Assembly: GCA_017551675.1 (NCBI GenBank)
Contig: JAFZLC010000026.1
Span: 1 to 64,000 of the forward strand
From: Paludibacteraceae bacterium
Lineage (GTDB): Bacteria; Bacteroidota; Bacteroidia; Bacteroidales; Paludibacteraceae
Direction: 5' to 3'
DNA: 64,000 nucleotides
The position numbers and the translations under genes were made by a program. Shown here piece after piece: positions 16,104 through 25,494 of this stretch (position 1 is the stretch's first letter; each line of letters opens with the position of its first letter). The notes below the pieces were generated by a model. That model did no database searches. It saw only the letters and a list, made by a program, of their open reading frames with translations, and was not told the DNA's origin.

Positions 16104-16586
16104 TTAATATGCCAACGCATGGAGTCTTCCCCACTCCTCCTTATGCTTCTGCCTCTCTGTCTTACTTAAAGCCATCAAAAAGCCCTCCTTATTCAACACT
16201 CGTACCCCGTCTTGAATAATCGTCAGTCGACTCAACTCCGCATAGGTAATATCTCGTATCTCATAAGTCACATCCACAACGGCTGGCTGATAATCCTTCA
16301 CCTCTTTTATGCCTCTGAAATAAAACCTTCCTCTCAACTTTTCATAATCAAAATTATCATCTATCGGATCCTGCCACGACTGAACTTGATACCCCTCCCC
16401 TTTCAGATATGCAATAATCGCCTTCAAATTATCCATCGTACAATCGGCATAGAAGTCAGCATCATGCACACCATCCTCCAACACCTCAGGATATGTCATG
16501 TCTAATCCTAAACTGCCAAACAAGAGACATTCGAACCTCTCACTCATCTGTCTGGCCACCCTTATCAATTCAAATGTTGGTATCAT
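16104..16586 (-). CDS. Nucleotidyltransferase-like protein paired with a radical SAM enzyme
   Basis: 160-residue soluble protein. LLFGSLGLD near residue 22 and DADFYAD near 45 give the GS...DxD pattern of minimal nucleotidyltransferase folds, followed by helices and a beta-rich part (FDYEKLRGRFYFRG... VVDVTYEIRD). The order of elements resembles small NTase-like proteins that act on or recognise a target, but catalytic competence is uncertain. It starts 13 bp after the stop of the radical SAM gene, so the two form a two-gene operon. The function is unknown; joint modification of a peptide or small molecule is speculative. Confidence 0.6.
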   Translation of the reverse strand: MIPTFELIRVARQMSERFECLLFGSLGLDMTYPEVLEDGVHDADFYADCTMDNLKAIIAYLKGEGYQVQSWQDPIDDNFDYEKLRGRFYFRGIKEVKDYQPAVVDVTYEIRDITYAELSRLTIIQDGVRVLNKEGFLMALSKTERQKHKEEWGRLHALAY

Positions 16587-16599
16587 AAGCTCCTCCTTT

Positions 16600-17598
16600 C
16601 TACAATCGTAAATCCTTTAACGCTATCTCTCCCTTCATATTCCAATCTGTACATAGTTTACCATTGGGATACAATATCAATTTATAGATCTTATCTCCGT
16701 AGTGCTTGCTGATCATCTCTTCATAATCAGACATCTCAAAACTGACGTTCATCTCTCCTTGATATTTATAACCAAAAGAGAAATAGTAATATCCCTTCGT
16801 TATATTCATCAGCTGAAAAGCCTCTTTATCCAACGCTTGCAAGATCTCCATTATCTCCACACGATTCTCCTCTATGTATTTCGCAGTCACTCCATCGTCT
16901 ATACAGTCGTCAAACATCGCCAACTCACGAAATACCAAGTTCTTCACACCTATGTTCCGCGCAAACTGAATATACTTGACTATATCATCATAATTCTTCA
17001 CACCCGTCTTCTGAATCACGCAGACCATCTTCAAATCAACCAACGGCAAGAGCTGTCGAACCGTATTCTCGAAACACTCATTCGTTTTTATCAGATATTT
17101 ATTTCGAAAATTCATTATCGTCTGATTGACATTCTCATCATAGTGGTGCCTAGAACACTCAATCCTCGTCAGTCCACCATCAACAATGGCATCACGAAGT
17201 CGTTGAAAATTACGTTCGAAACCAGACAAATTCGTATACATCACCTTGTCTATGATATTATCATAAAGATTAGCACACTGCAAGATTGTCTCCAACTGTT
17301 GCGGACTCTCCGTAGGCTCTTTTCCAGATAATGATAAGAACAACGGTTTCTTCTTCACCTGCTCTAAAACATCCAACAAACGTAATCTGTAATCCCCTAC
17401 CAAATCACCACAGACCATCACATTTCCATCCCTCACCAATTTCTCAGAACAGAATTTACAATTGGCACTACATACATTATAAATATATGGTGTAAAAGAT
17501 ATTTGATCGCGTTGATCATACTCCCTAATTTTCACATTGCATTGCGTAGCGAGTCTCTCTGCCAACTTTGCATAATTAAAATAAAATTGCTTCTCCAT
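16600..17598 (-). CDS. Radical SAM protein
   Basis: 332 residues with the radical SAM cluster motif C43-x3-C47-x2-C50 (VCSANCKFC), a LSLSGKEPTES stretch after the first strand pair (the usual GGEP-like SAM-contact position), and the TIM-barrel-like order of strands and helices. A C-terminal segment (LILYPNGKLCTDWN) has one extra Cys, but there is no clear SPASM double-cluster. It is cytoplasmic. The substrate is unknown; the only neighbour in the operon is the NTase-like gene downstream. The start at 17598 puts the CxxxCxxC at the usual distance. Confidence 0.8.
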   Translation of the reverse strand: MEKQFYFNYAKLAERLATQCNVKIREYDQRDQISFTPYIYNVCSANCKFCSEKLVRDGNVMVCGDLVGDYRLRLLDVLEQVKKKPLFLSLSGKEPTESPQQLETILQCANLYDNIIDKVMYTNLSGFERNFQRLRDAIVDGGLTRIECSRHHYDENVNQTIMNFRNKYLIKTNECFENTVRQLLPLVDLKMVCVIQKTGVKNYDDIVKYIQFARNIGVKNLVFRELAMFDDCIDDGVTAKYIEENRVEIMEILQALDKEAFQLMNITKGYYYFSFGYKYQGEMNVSFEMSDYEEMISKHYGDKIYKLILYPNGKLCTDWNMKGEIALKDLRL

Positions 17599-17733
17599 AT
17601 TACCTCCCTCTCTAATTTGTGTAACTTTTACGCAAATTAAATAATAATAAATGAAACCACAAAATATTTTGTGTATTTTTTACACATTATTTTGTAGAAT
17701 GGATAAAAAGGGGGGTAAGTCCTATAAATTGAC

Positions 17734-18723
17734 CTACAATAAAAGGTAGACATAAACAGCGTATGCAGCGAGTGTCAGAAAGCCCCAGAGACGTCCGACA
17801 TAGCCATTTTGGCAATTCCACAATGCTGTTATTTTATGCGTTTTAACAAGATCAGAGAGATTTTTTCTAACGTTAATCATACCGATGATGAGAATGACGC
17901 TGAATAGGAGGAACCAAATCAGATCACTTTTAAATTCTGAAAACGAAAGCGGAATAGGTGAAATTGCAGATGTGATACCCAACACTGCACCAATGTTAAA
18001 GATATTAGATCCGATGATATTTCCTATTGTGATTCCCACCTCTTTCTTCAATACGGAAGCGATAGAAGCCGCCAACTCTGGCAAGCTAGTACCTATTGCA
18101 ACGACGATTAAGGAGATGACACGTTCTCCCACGCCCCAACGCAAAGCAATCTCAGAGGCTCCTTTCACCAACATATCAGAGCCAAAAGCCAACGCAGCGA
18201 AAGAAGCTATCAGAATCACGATATTCAGCAGCAAAGAGTGCTTAGGCGACTCATACTCATCTTTCGCACCACCCTTCTTCGAATCGTACAACGACCATAG
18301 TATGTATAATAGCAAAAGCAATACAGCCAGGCCACCTTCCAAACGAGATATGCATCCATCTAAACATGCGAGAAACAACAAAACAGAAAAGAGGAGCATC
18401 ACCATGCCATCCACCTTAATGGATTTCGCACTGACGAAGAAAGGTAATAGCAGAGCGGTTAGAGCTCCAATAAAACTGATATTGACGATGTTGGAACCCA
18501 AGACATTTCCCAAAGCCATATCTGTATGTCCGGACAATGCAGCACTTGTGCTAACTAGCAGTTCGGGAGCCGATGTACCGAATGAAACAATTGTAAGACC
18601 GATTAAGAGCGTAGACATTTTGAATTTGCGAGCCACATCAGAAGATGCCTCCACCAAATAGTTTCCTCCTAAAATCAAAAGGATTAATCCTCCCACCAAT
18701 TGTAAATAGCACAAATATTGCAT
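17734..18723 (-). CDS. Calcium/sodium antiporter (YrbG/CaCA family)
   Basis: 329-residue inner-membrane protein with about ten hydrophobic segments. It shows the two inverted alpha-repeats of the CaCA family: SFGTSAPELLVS with GNVLGSNIVNISFI in the first half, and AIGTSLPELAAS with GNIIGSNIFNIGAV in the second. It exchanges Ca2+ (or other cations) for Na+ or H+. A single gene with its own promoter just upstream. Confidence 0.93.
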   Translation of the reverse strand: MQYLCYLQLVGGLILLILGGNYLVEASSDVARKFKMSTLLIGLTIVSFGTSAPELLVSTSAALSGHTDMALGNVLGSNIVNISFIGALTALLLPFFVSAKSIKVDGMVMLLFSVLLFLACLDGCISRLEGGLAVLLLLLYILWSLYDSKKGGAKDEYESPKHSLLLNIVILIASFAALAFGSDMLVKGASEIALRWGVGERVISLIVVAIGTSLPELAASIASVLKKEVGITIGNIIGSNIFNIGAVLGITSAISPIPLSFSEFKSDLIWFLLFSVILIIGMINVRKNLSDLVKTHKITALWNCQNGYVGRLWGFLTLAAYAVYVYLLL

Positions 18724-18746
18724 ATCGAATAAAATAATATTTTGTA

Positions 18747-18754
18747 CAAATATA
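18747..18754 (-). promoter_or_regulatory. -7 promoter element for the antiporter gene
   Basis: On the minus strand TATATTTG matches TAnnTTTG exactly, 24 bp before the start codon. Confidence 0.5.
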
Positions 18755-18822
18755 TATAAAATTTACGAGGGATGTACACACGTACACCCCCCGTACACAA
18801 ATTACCCATTATTATCATAAAA

Positions 18823-21800
18823 TCAACGTCTTTTCAGATCGTTTTGTATCCATTTCAAACGTTCATTGAAGAATGTCTTAATGATCTCCATTCGCTGTTT
18901 GTAATTCATCTGGCGAGTATCGGAAGTATCATAAGTAGAGCATTGTCGGTTGGACTCATACGAAAGATTCAACAATTTAGTATAGTAATCAATGTATGCG
19001 TTAATCTCATCAACATGTTCTGCCATCAAATTCACTCTTTCCAAGACTAGTTGTTGGAACTCTTTTTGTTTGAAGAATATCATAAACCAGTTGGTTGGTC
19101 CAGAACCGCCACCTTGATTTTGTCCACCTTGGTTCCAGTTCCATCCGCCACCCATACCAGCGGATTGTTGTCTTGCACCGATGTAATATCCTTCAGGTTC
19201 GTTATACCAAGCGTAGTCGGTTCCACCGCCTCCGCCAAAGCCGAAGCCACCACCGCCAAACATATATTGGAACGGATTACCACCCCATGCAAGGTCAAAA
19301 TCCCAGATAGGACCCATTTTGATGATACCATCTTCCATAATGTGACAGAAACAACTTGTATACATGTTTCCATCATAGTCCTTACTTAATTCCTTGATGA
19401 TATACCAGTCAGCAAAAGAGTTCAAGTCAATCATACTCTTCACCTTTGCCCAGCTGGAAGCATTCACTTCACCACTATAGGTTGTATCGTATAGAGCTGT
19501 TTCAAAATCATTAATCTTTTTACTTGCTTCCTGAACTCCTTGACTTTCATTCTCTAATTCAGAATCTTTCAAGTTGAAGTAGTTACCACTCTTAGTACCT
19601 TTAAACTGACCAGAACCTTCTTTCAAATCAGCCTCAACCAAATGAACACCTGGAATTCTTTCATCATTAATTCTTACTTGTTCACAGAAATAGTAGTTAC
19701 CTATATGCTTACCATTTAGCACCAATTCAACGAAGACACCACTTGGAGCCCAGTCTGCGCCGGTGAATGTTTTAGAAAGATAATTAGAGAACTCATTACG
19801 GAAGAAAGTATGATCGTAATAGTTGGCCATCAAACACCATCTCTTATTCTCCAACATACCAAAAATAGGACTCTTCTTATTGAGTTTTACTGCATACGGT
19901 TTCTTCGAGCACTGCCATGTAGAGTTTCCACGACCTTTCACCTGAACCTGATCAGAACCCGCATCATAATCAACAGTACCATCACTTCTATAAGCGACCA
20001 TATCTGTTCTCTCTATCCATTTATCCTTACTATTGATACCTTGACCATTAGGAGTATTGATATAAATAACACCAATACCTGAGTTATAGATAGATACCAC
20101 ATAGTTGCGTACCTGTCCGCCTTGTGCCACAACTTTATAAGTCACAGGATGGAGGAAGTTCACAACAGATGTTCCGCTAGTCTGTTCTTCGCCGTTAACA
20201 TAAGCTTTAGCACCCGACGAAAGCGTGAACTCCGGTTTAAGATCAAAATGAACAAGATACGGAACAAAGATCTTAACGCTATCTCCTGAAATAGTGGCCT
20301 TATAATCTGATAATAAAGCCGATGAATTTGCATTCTTCTTCAACTCAAATGATGATATAGTATTCTGACCATTGGATGGTTCTTTTGCAGTGATGTTATC
20401 ATTCTCGAAGCGAATAGAAAGCCAATCAAGACGTTTCTTCAACCAACTTTGAATATCTGCCACATCCGATTCTAATGTGCTACGACTAGAATATATCATT
20501 GAATTTCCCTTATAAGAAAGAGACAACTCCTTTATCAATGCGTCATAAGACATAGATGTGATTTCTGACTTCATCTCATTGAATCTTTTATACAATGAAG
20601 AGACGAACTCTGGATTATCGAACAGACGAGCAAACCATGGGTGACTGCGAAGCACAAAACCTTCAGCCGATTCACCATAATTACCTAATCCATCCTCCTG
20701 AGAATTAACGGGTCCCATGGAAATCTTTCCATCTGCAGAGATAGACAACATAGCAGATTTCACTGCACCTTTGTCTTTAAAAATCTCATGCAACAAATAC
20801 CAGTCTACGAAACTATTCACATCAATATTGCTCAAACCTGAGTTCTTCTTCAATCCACTCTCGAAAGCATTGATATAACCTTTGGCATCCGAAGCCGTCA
20901 TACCATCCGCATCCTCTACCGTGAATATCAGTTGATAAGTATCTGATTTGAAGCAATCATCATCCTCTTCATACTCATTGGTCCACTCCAACAAAGCTTT
21001 CGCATTCACACGTTCTGCAGAGATTCGAGCATCTTCTGCTAACAAGTAAGAACCTTTATGTACGTTATTTTCAACCAATTCCACTGGAGATGCTTTAGGA
21101 GTCCATGACAAGCCAGAAGACTTAGCAGCAATCTCATATGCAATACGTGTACGTAACAAAGAAGCATCATCATTATTAGAATAGATGGAGTAACGTTTGC
21201 CTGTAGACATATCCAAAAGAGGAGCCTTCTTATCCAATTTAACGCTATAAGAGCGTTTTGGAGAGGTTGAATACTTGCTACCCTTGTATTTCAATGTAAC
21301 CTCGTCGCTAGAATAGTTAACTGCATCATCCGAAAGCATAACAGTCATTGTATTATTCTCCGACCAATTAGTTGAAAGGGCTGCACCATCCGATGTAGTG
21401 ATATAGACTACAGGGAGACCTGAGTTATACACATGTACCGTATAAGTTGCAATATTACCTGAAGCATCCACTACCTTGTAGGTCTGAGGATAATAGAAGT
21501 CCACCTTCGAAACGCCACTCTTTTGCAAAACGCCGTTGCAATAGACGGTTCCAGTTGCTTTGAAAGACAATGCCAAATTTGACAATTGAAGCAAATAAGG
21601 TACGAACACATCAAATTCTGATCCGTTCTTTGTAGCATCCACTGTAGCATATACGATATTAGGATTTGCTGCATCCGTCAAAGAGACAGCGGTCAGCTGA
21701 TTACCAGAAGTAGGATTATCAGCCTTTTCCAAATCGACATTGGAAACGCTAAAAGTGATTTTATCAATATTTTCAGGAGAAGAAGAGATAACAATACGAC

Positions 21801-21960
21801 TTCTCTCTTTGCCAAAACTTACAGTGTCGATCATATTAAGATCCAATGCATCAACGCCATAAGATGTAGGCAATTGCACTGAATTTTGTGCAGAGGCAAC
21901 ATTCATGGATAATAAGCATGTCACCAATAATAGGATTCTATTTATGAATATCTTTTTCAT
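18823..21960 (-). CDS. Secreted protein with two CotH-kinase-like domains (1045 aa)
   Basis: Signal peptide (to about Ala24), then two units, each an Ig-like segment (TYKVVDASGNIATYTVHVYN; TYKVVAQGGQVRNYVVSIYN) followed by a CotH-kinase-like domain. Domain 2 (about 640-1045) keeps the family motifs GKHIGNYYFCEQVRIN, ADWYIIKELSKDYDGN and MGPIWDFDLAWGG. Domain 1 (about 180-510) has HKGSYLLAEDARIS but reads MGPVNSQEDGLGN where the WDFD metal site should be, so it is probably inactive. A Gly-rich loop (GGGGFGFGGGGG and QNQGGGSGP) is inserted after WDFD in domain 2. It is the last gene of a three-gene operon. CotH proteins are atypical kinases; the target here is unknown. Confidence 0.85.
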   Translation of the reverse strand: MKKIFINRILLLVTCLLSMNVASAQNSVQLPTSYGVDALDLNMIDTVSFGKERSRIVISSSPENIDKITFSVSNVDLEKADNPTSGNQLTAVSLTDAANPNIVYATVDATKNGSEFDVFVPYLLQLSNLALSFKATGTVYCNGVLQKSGVSKVDFYYPQTYKVVDASGNIATYTVHVYNSGLPVVYITTSDGAALSTNWSENNTMTVMLSDDAVNYSSDEVTLKYKGSKYSTSPKRSYSVKLDKKAPLLDMSTGKRYSIYSNNDDASLLRTRIAYEIAAKSSGLSWTPKASPVELVENNVHKGSYLLAEDARISAERVNAKALLEWTNEYEEDDDCFKSDTYQLIFTVEDADGMTASDAKGYINAFESGLKKNSGLSNIDVNSFVDWYLLHEIFKDKGAVKSAMLSISADGKISMGPVNSQEDGLGNYGESAEGFVLRSHPWFARLFDNPEFVSSLYKRFNEMKSEITSMSYDALIKELSLSYKGNSMIYSSRSTLESDVADIQSWLKKRLDWLSIRFENDNITAKEPSNGQNTISSFELKKNANSSALLSDYKATISGDSVKIFVPYLVHFDLKPEFTLSSGAKAYVNGEEQTSGTSVVNFLHPVTYKVVAQGGQVRNYVVSIYNSGIGVIYINTPNGQGINSKDKWIERTDMVAYRSDGTVDYDAGSDQVQVKGRGNSTWQCSKKPYAVKLNKKSPIFGMLENKRWCLMANYYDHTFFRNEFSNYLSKTFTGADWAPSGVFVELVLNGKHIGNYYFCEQVRINDERIPGVHLVEADLKEGSGQFKGTKSGNYFNLKDSELENESQGVQEASKKINDFETALYDTTYSGEVNASSWAKVKSMIDLNSFADWYIIKELSKDYDGNMYTSCFCHIMEDGIIKMGPIWDFDLAWGGNPFQYMFGGGGFGFGGGGGTDYAWYNEPEGYYIGARQQSAGMGGGWNWNQGGQNQGGGSGPTNWFMIFFKQKEFQQLVLERVNLMAEHVDEINAYIDYYTKLLNLSYESNRQCSTYDTSDTRQMNYKQRMEIIKTFFNERLKWIQNDLKRR

Positions 21961-21972
21961 GACAACGACTTT

Positions 21973-23559
21973 TTAAAAATTTTGTTTCATCCACTGCAAA
22001 CGACCAATCAACCAATCAGAGATTTGCTGTTTTTTACTTTCAAACAACGGTGTAATAGTCTCCACATCATACTGACTTGCACCCAAACTATGCCAAACAG
22101 CTTCGTTTCCAGATGCACTCTCCACTATTTCTGCCGCACGACTGGACACTATCGATAAGATATCCGATTCATGACTAGAAAGATATTCTAATCTTTCCGT
22201 TACATACGAACGGAAGGTATTATTCTTCAACAATTGAGCAACAAATGAATTATCTTTTGACACCCAACCTTCAACATCATATTCATCCTCAGCACCAAAT
22301 GTTTTGCTCTGTTCCCAAATTGGTCCCATCGTAATTGTTCCGTCAGAACGAACCGTTAAGTAATCATCAGAAGTCAACAGACTTTTATTCTTCATCCATT
22401 CTGAGAAGACAAACCAATCAGCAAATGACTTCAAATCTGCGACAGATGAGGATATCGATCCGCCCTTCCACAAAAGGGATTCAAAGTTTTTCAATTTTGC
22501 CTCCGTACGTAACAAATAGGTACCTGCAAAACCTGTCTCTGGGTCGCTCATCACATAGCGAATACCCGATTGAGGCATAACGAAAGAATCATCCCCCTCT
22601 TTTTCTTCACTTTCTGCAGAAATAATGTAACCATCTTCTACTCTACCATCACATACACGGATTTGTTCTGTTAGGAAATAGGTTCCTTCGTACTTTCCGT
22701 TTAATACCAACTCTACGGGTTTTGAAGAAGGAGTCCATCCGAAAGAGAAAAATTCTTTAGCCAAATCAAAACCGATGGTGGTCTTCAACAATGAAGGATC
22801 ATGTTGAGATGATAGCAACACCCAGCGTTTTGCTTTAGGAAGAGACAACAAAGATTGTTTCTCTTTAAATTTCAATGTATAAGAATTTTTCAATCCAGTT
22901 TTAAAGTGAGAGCCTTTTCCCTTCACATTTACTGTCTGATTTGAAGCATTATCGACACTCACCTTTTGTTCCGACCATTCACTTGTAATGGAACCACCAT
23001 CGATGGAAACAATCGGAAGAGAGGAGCCCTTGACGCTAACCTCATAGGTGCGCACATCACCATTAAAAGCAACAACCTGAATCTTCACAGGTTTTGAGAA
23101 ATCAACGGAAGAACCCTCCGTGTATTTCTTTCCATCTATGAACACATAAGAACCAGGAGTCTTCAGGTTTACTTTTAAGCTAGAGAAGCTACTCAAATAA
23201 GGTACGATGATCGTTGCAGAAGAACGGTTACCCAGTTCCACAACGTAATCACAACTAAGTTTTGTATTATCTGACTGAAGGAGAGAAAGAGACTGAAGCA
23301 CATTGAAGCTTTGCTTCTTATCAGCTCCATTCAGTTGAATTTGAGATTCTTGAATAACTTGAGGGAATGTCAACGACTCTGATTCAGCAGGTATTGACAA
23401 TACCATTTTATGAGAAGACAAGTCGTCGACCATCGTGTCCACTAAATTTGTGGGGAATGAACGAGAACTTCCGTCTTTGTAATCCACTGTGATATTATCT
23501 TGCGCATACATGTTAATTGACAACAAACCTACGCAAGACAAGATATAATGCTTGTTCAT
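21973..23559 (-). CDS. Secreted single-domain CotH-kinase-like protein (528 aa)
   Basis: Signal peptide (to about Ala19), a propeptide-like region, one Ig-like segment (VKIQVVAFNGDVRTYEVSV), then a CotH-like domain with GKYEGTYFLTEQIRV and ADWFVFSEWMKNK. At the metal-site position it reads MGPIWEQSKTFG instead of WDFD, so key acidic residues are missing and catalysis is doubtful. It overlaps the upstream gene by 4 bp (ATGA) and ends 12 bp before the large CotH gene, so all three are co-transcribed. It is a paralogue of both units in that gene. Confidence 0.8.
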   Translation of the reverse strand: MNKHYILSCVGLLSINMYAQDNITVDYKDGSSRSFPTNLVDTMVDDLSSHKMVLSIPAESESLTFPQVIQESQIQLNGADKKQSFNVLQSLSLLQSDNTKLSCDYVVELGNRSSATIIVPYLSSFSSLKVNLKTPGSYVFIDGKKYTEGSSVDFSKPVKIQVVAFNGDVRTYEVSVKGSSLPIVSIDGGSITSEWSEQKVSVDNASNQTVNVKGKGSHFKTGLKNSYTLKFKEKQSLLSLPKAKRWVLLSSQHDPSLLKTTIGFDLAKEFFSFGWTPSSKPVELVLNGKYEGTYFLTEQIRVCDGRVEDGYIISAESEEKEGDDSFVMPQSGIRYVMSDPETGFAGTYLLRTEAKLKNFESLLWKGGSISSSVADLKSFADWFVFSEWMKNKSLLTSDDYLTVRSDGTITMGPIWEQSKTFGAEDEYDVEGWVSKDNSFVAQLLKNNTFRSYVTERLEYLSSHESDILSIVSSRAAEIVESASGNEAVWHSLGASQYDVETITPLFESKKQQISDWLIGRLQWMKQNF

Positions 23560-24047
23560 TGCTTTATGATTTTAAACGATTGTTGATTAACTTTTACAAA
23601 ATAACTTCCAGTTGGAAGGTTAGAGAGATCTATATATACAGAATCTTCTGTGAAAGAGATAGGCTGGGAAATTACCTTTCCTGTCATATCACATAACATC
23701 ACAGACGCTCCTTTTTCCACATGTGTAATATAAACCCCCTCCACTGTTGGATTCGGATAACATGAAATCTTATCAGAAGCTGACTCATTCAACGATACTG
23801 ACAAATCAGTCTTAAAATAAGCTTTCACCACTGTAGAAATTGGAAACTCAGCACTTGTGGTAGAAGAAGAGAGTTTAAGCGACTGTCCTTCTATCCAATA
23901 CTTCGGATTGTCCTTCAAAGCAAAAACCACTTCACTGTTCGTGGAATTGTTCACTTCGATAACCAAGACATTAACCGCATTCATGTAAAAGGGAATGAGC
24001 AATAGCAGTATGCACATCAATCCTTTCAATTTGTCTTTATAATACAT
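23556..24047 (-). CDS. Small secreted protein with T9SS sorting domain (163 aa)
   Basis: Signal peptide followed by a short beta-rich region (VFALKDNPKYWIEG...) and a T9SS type A sorting domain: ISCYPNPTVEGVYI, then VMLCDMTGKVIS, LPTGSYFVKV and IIKQ at the end. It is mostly a sorting domain plus a DUF-like N-terminal piece seen in Bacteroidetes secreted proteins. First gene of the CotH operon, with a 4-bp overlap into the next gene. It probably acts at the cell surface together with the CotH proteins, which themselves lack such a tail. Confidence 0.75.
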   Translation of the reverse strand: MYYKDKLKGLMCILLLLIPFYMNAVNVLVIEVNNSTNSEVVFALKDNPKYWIEGQSLKLSSSTTSAEFPISTVVKAYFKTDLSVSLNESASDKISCYPNPTVEGVYITHVEKGASVMLCDMTGKVISQPISFTEDSVYIDLSNLPTGSYFVKVNQQSFKIIKQ

Positions 24048-24189
24048 GGTTTCAAATTTAAAGTTATAGAAGAATAAATTCTTCTTTTTTTAAAATGGTT
24101 CTTTACTCTTAAATTAAGCATAGATGTCTTATTTAGCACGAAATAAACATCTCGTAAAAAAACAAAATCTTGTCTAATCTCGTCACGGG

Positions 24190-24197
24190 CAAAGATA
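24190..24197 (-). promoter_or_regulatory. -7 promoter element of the CotH operon
   Basis: Minus strand TATCTTTG matches TAnnTTTG. It would give a leader of about 135 nt. Confidence 0.4.
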
Positions 24198-24271
24198 GAA
24201 CATGTTTTTGAAAAGACAAAAAAAAAGTAAAAAAAAACGTAATCAACTCTATACCAAACAAAAGACAGAAA

Positions 24272-25441
24272 TCAATCCACTTGCAAAGCTGCAAGAGAAA
24301 GGGCTTCGTCGGACAGATAGGTCAAAGGAAGATAGCCACGTATCACCCTACCCTTCTCGATAGTCAAAGGGAATTTTTCTTGCATAGAAACATGAAAAGA
24401 GAGCAAAGCCTCATGTGTTGGGAAAGAAGAAACAAAGAAACGTCCCTGATGGTTGGGATTCACATACCGTTCATTCAAAATGTGAGACACCACACCCATG
24501 TTCATTCGCAAGTTCACCTCCACACAAGGATGTATAAAACGCATTCCTCCATCTTCAATCACCATCATATCCACACCAAAATAGCCTGTATAATAAGGAG
24601 CCACACGGTTTGTGAAATAGACACACAGCGTCTCTATCAAGTGTTTTATAACAGAGCACTCCACATATTGCGCCAAATGAGTCTCCATCCACTCATCAGA
24701 AGCTAGCAAGTTTCCTTTATATTTCCCATTATCCGTTTGGAAAAAAGAATACCCTTGGAAAGATACTTGACCGTTCTCACTTCTGAACTCCATTGCAAAA
24801 TCCATCACCTTGTCATATACCTTCTCCCCCATGACAAAACCTTGCTTCTCCACAAGATTTTCAAACCAACGCTTCATTCCAGAAGGCAACTCATTCTCCA
24901 CCCAATACAATCCCTTTCCACTACTTGACCATGGAGCCTTGCACACCACACGATGATGAGAACGCACAAAAGAAATGAGTTGCTCCCATGAAGTCAGAAT
25001 GACAGGGGCAACAAAAGAGGGTGGCAAGAGATTTTCTTTTATATAAGGAAGAGACAACACCTCACGAGTGATTGCCCGGGAAGATAATTCCCGCAATTTT
25101 GCATAATCGACAATCTGTTGAGAGGCACTCTCTTTTTTCCATCTATTATATATTGAATAATTCCACCCCCAGGGAGATAGGATATCAGATGTAGCCGATT
25201 GTTTTTTATAATCATTCCACGAGAGCCATGAGGCACCGACAGACAATTTTTTCCGTTCTTCCTCCATCCAATTCTCAGGCACTGATGTACGCGTCAGCAC
25301 ACAATCAGAAGAACCAGCATACCACAACGGCAACAACGAAAGATCCTCCGAAAAACGAAGAATGTTTTTCGGAGGATTATAATTTTTTTCACCCTGAGAC
25401 AGGGCAAGATCACTTTCAGGATTAAAGAAATGAAATATCAT
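24272..25441 (-). CDS. ATP-grasp-like conserved protein (389 aa)
   Basis: Soluble protein. The middle and C-terminal halves look like an ATP-grasp fold: VVCKAPWSSSGKGL at about 165-178 (lysine and Gly-rich loop that hold ATP), YTGYFGVDMMVIEDGGMRFIHPC with EVNLRMNMG after it (the metal-binding E/N pair typical of ATP-grasp). The N-terminus (FHFFNPESDLALSQG) is a signature of a conserved Bacteroidetes hypothetical family. ATP-grasp enzymes join a carboxylate to an amine or thiol; the substrate here is unknown. It starts about 50 bp after the YtxH-like gene in the same direction. Confidence 0.7.
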   Translation of the reverse strand: MIFHFFNPESDLALSQGEKNYNPPKNILRFSEDLSLLPLWYAGSSDCVLTRTSVPENWMEEERKKLSVGASWLSWNDYKKQSATSDILSPWGWNYSIYNRWKKESASQQIVDYAKLRELSSRAITREVLSLPYIKENLLPPSFVAPVILTSWEQLISFVRSHHRVVCKAPWSSSGKGLYWVENELPSGMKRWFENLVEKQGFVMGEKVYDKVMDFAMEFRSENGQVSFQGYSFFQTDNGKYKGNLLASDEWMETHLAQYVECSVIKHLIETLCVYFTNRVAPYYTGYFGVDMMVIEDGGMRFIHPCVEVNLRMNMGVVSHILNERYVNPNHQGRFFVSSFPTHEALLSFHVSMQEKFPLTIEKGRVIRGYLPLTYLSDEALSLAALQVD

Positions 25442-25465
25442 GTTTTCTCTACTTCACCCAGTGCA

Positions 25466-25494
25466 TTAAGGTGGGTTCTAAAAATTCATCTTAA
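25466..25494. repeat. Dispersed hairpin repeat, copy A
   Basis: Imperfect palindrome of the form TTAAGGTGGGTTCT...TTCATCTTAA. It shares most bases with copy B (25761-25788) and in part with the hairpin at 54901. It overlaps the stop codon of the YtxH-like gene and may act as its terminator. Confidence 0.5.

Noticed and set aside
17885-18661. 258-codon plus-strand frame opposite the antiporter gene
   Set aside because: It is a shadow of the antiporter coding strand; the minus frame has clear CaCA motifs.
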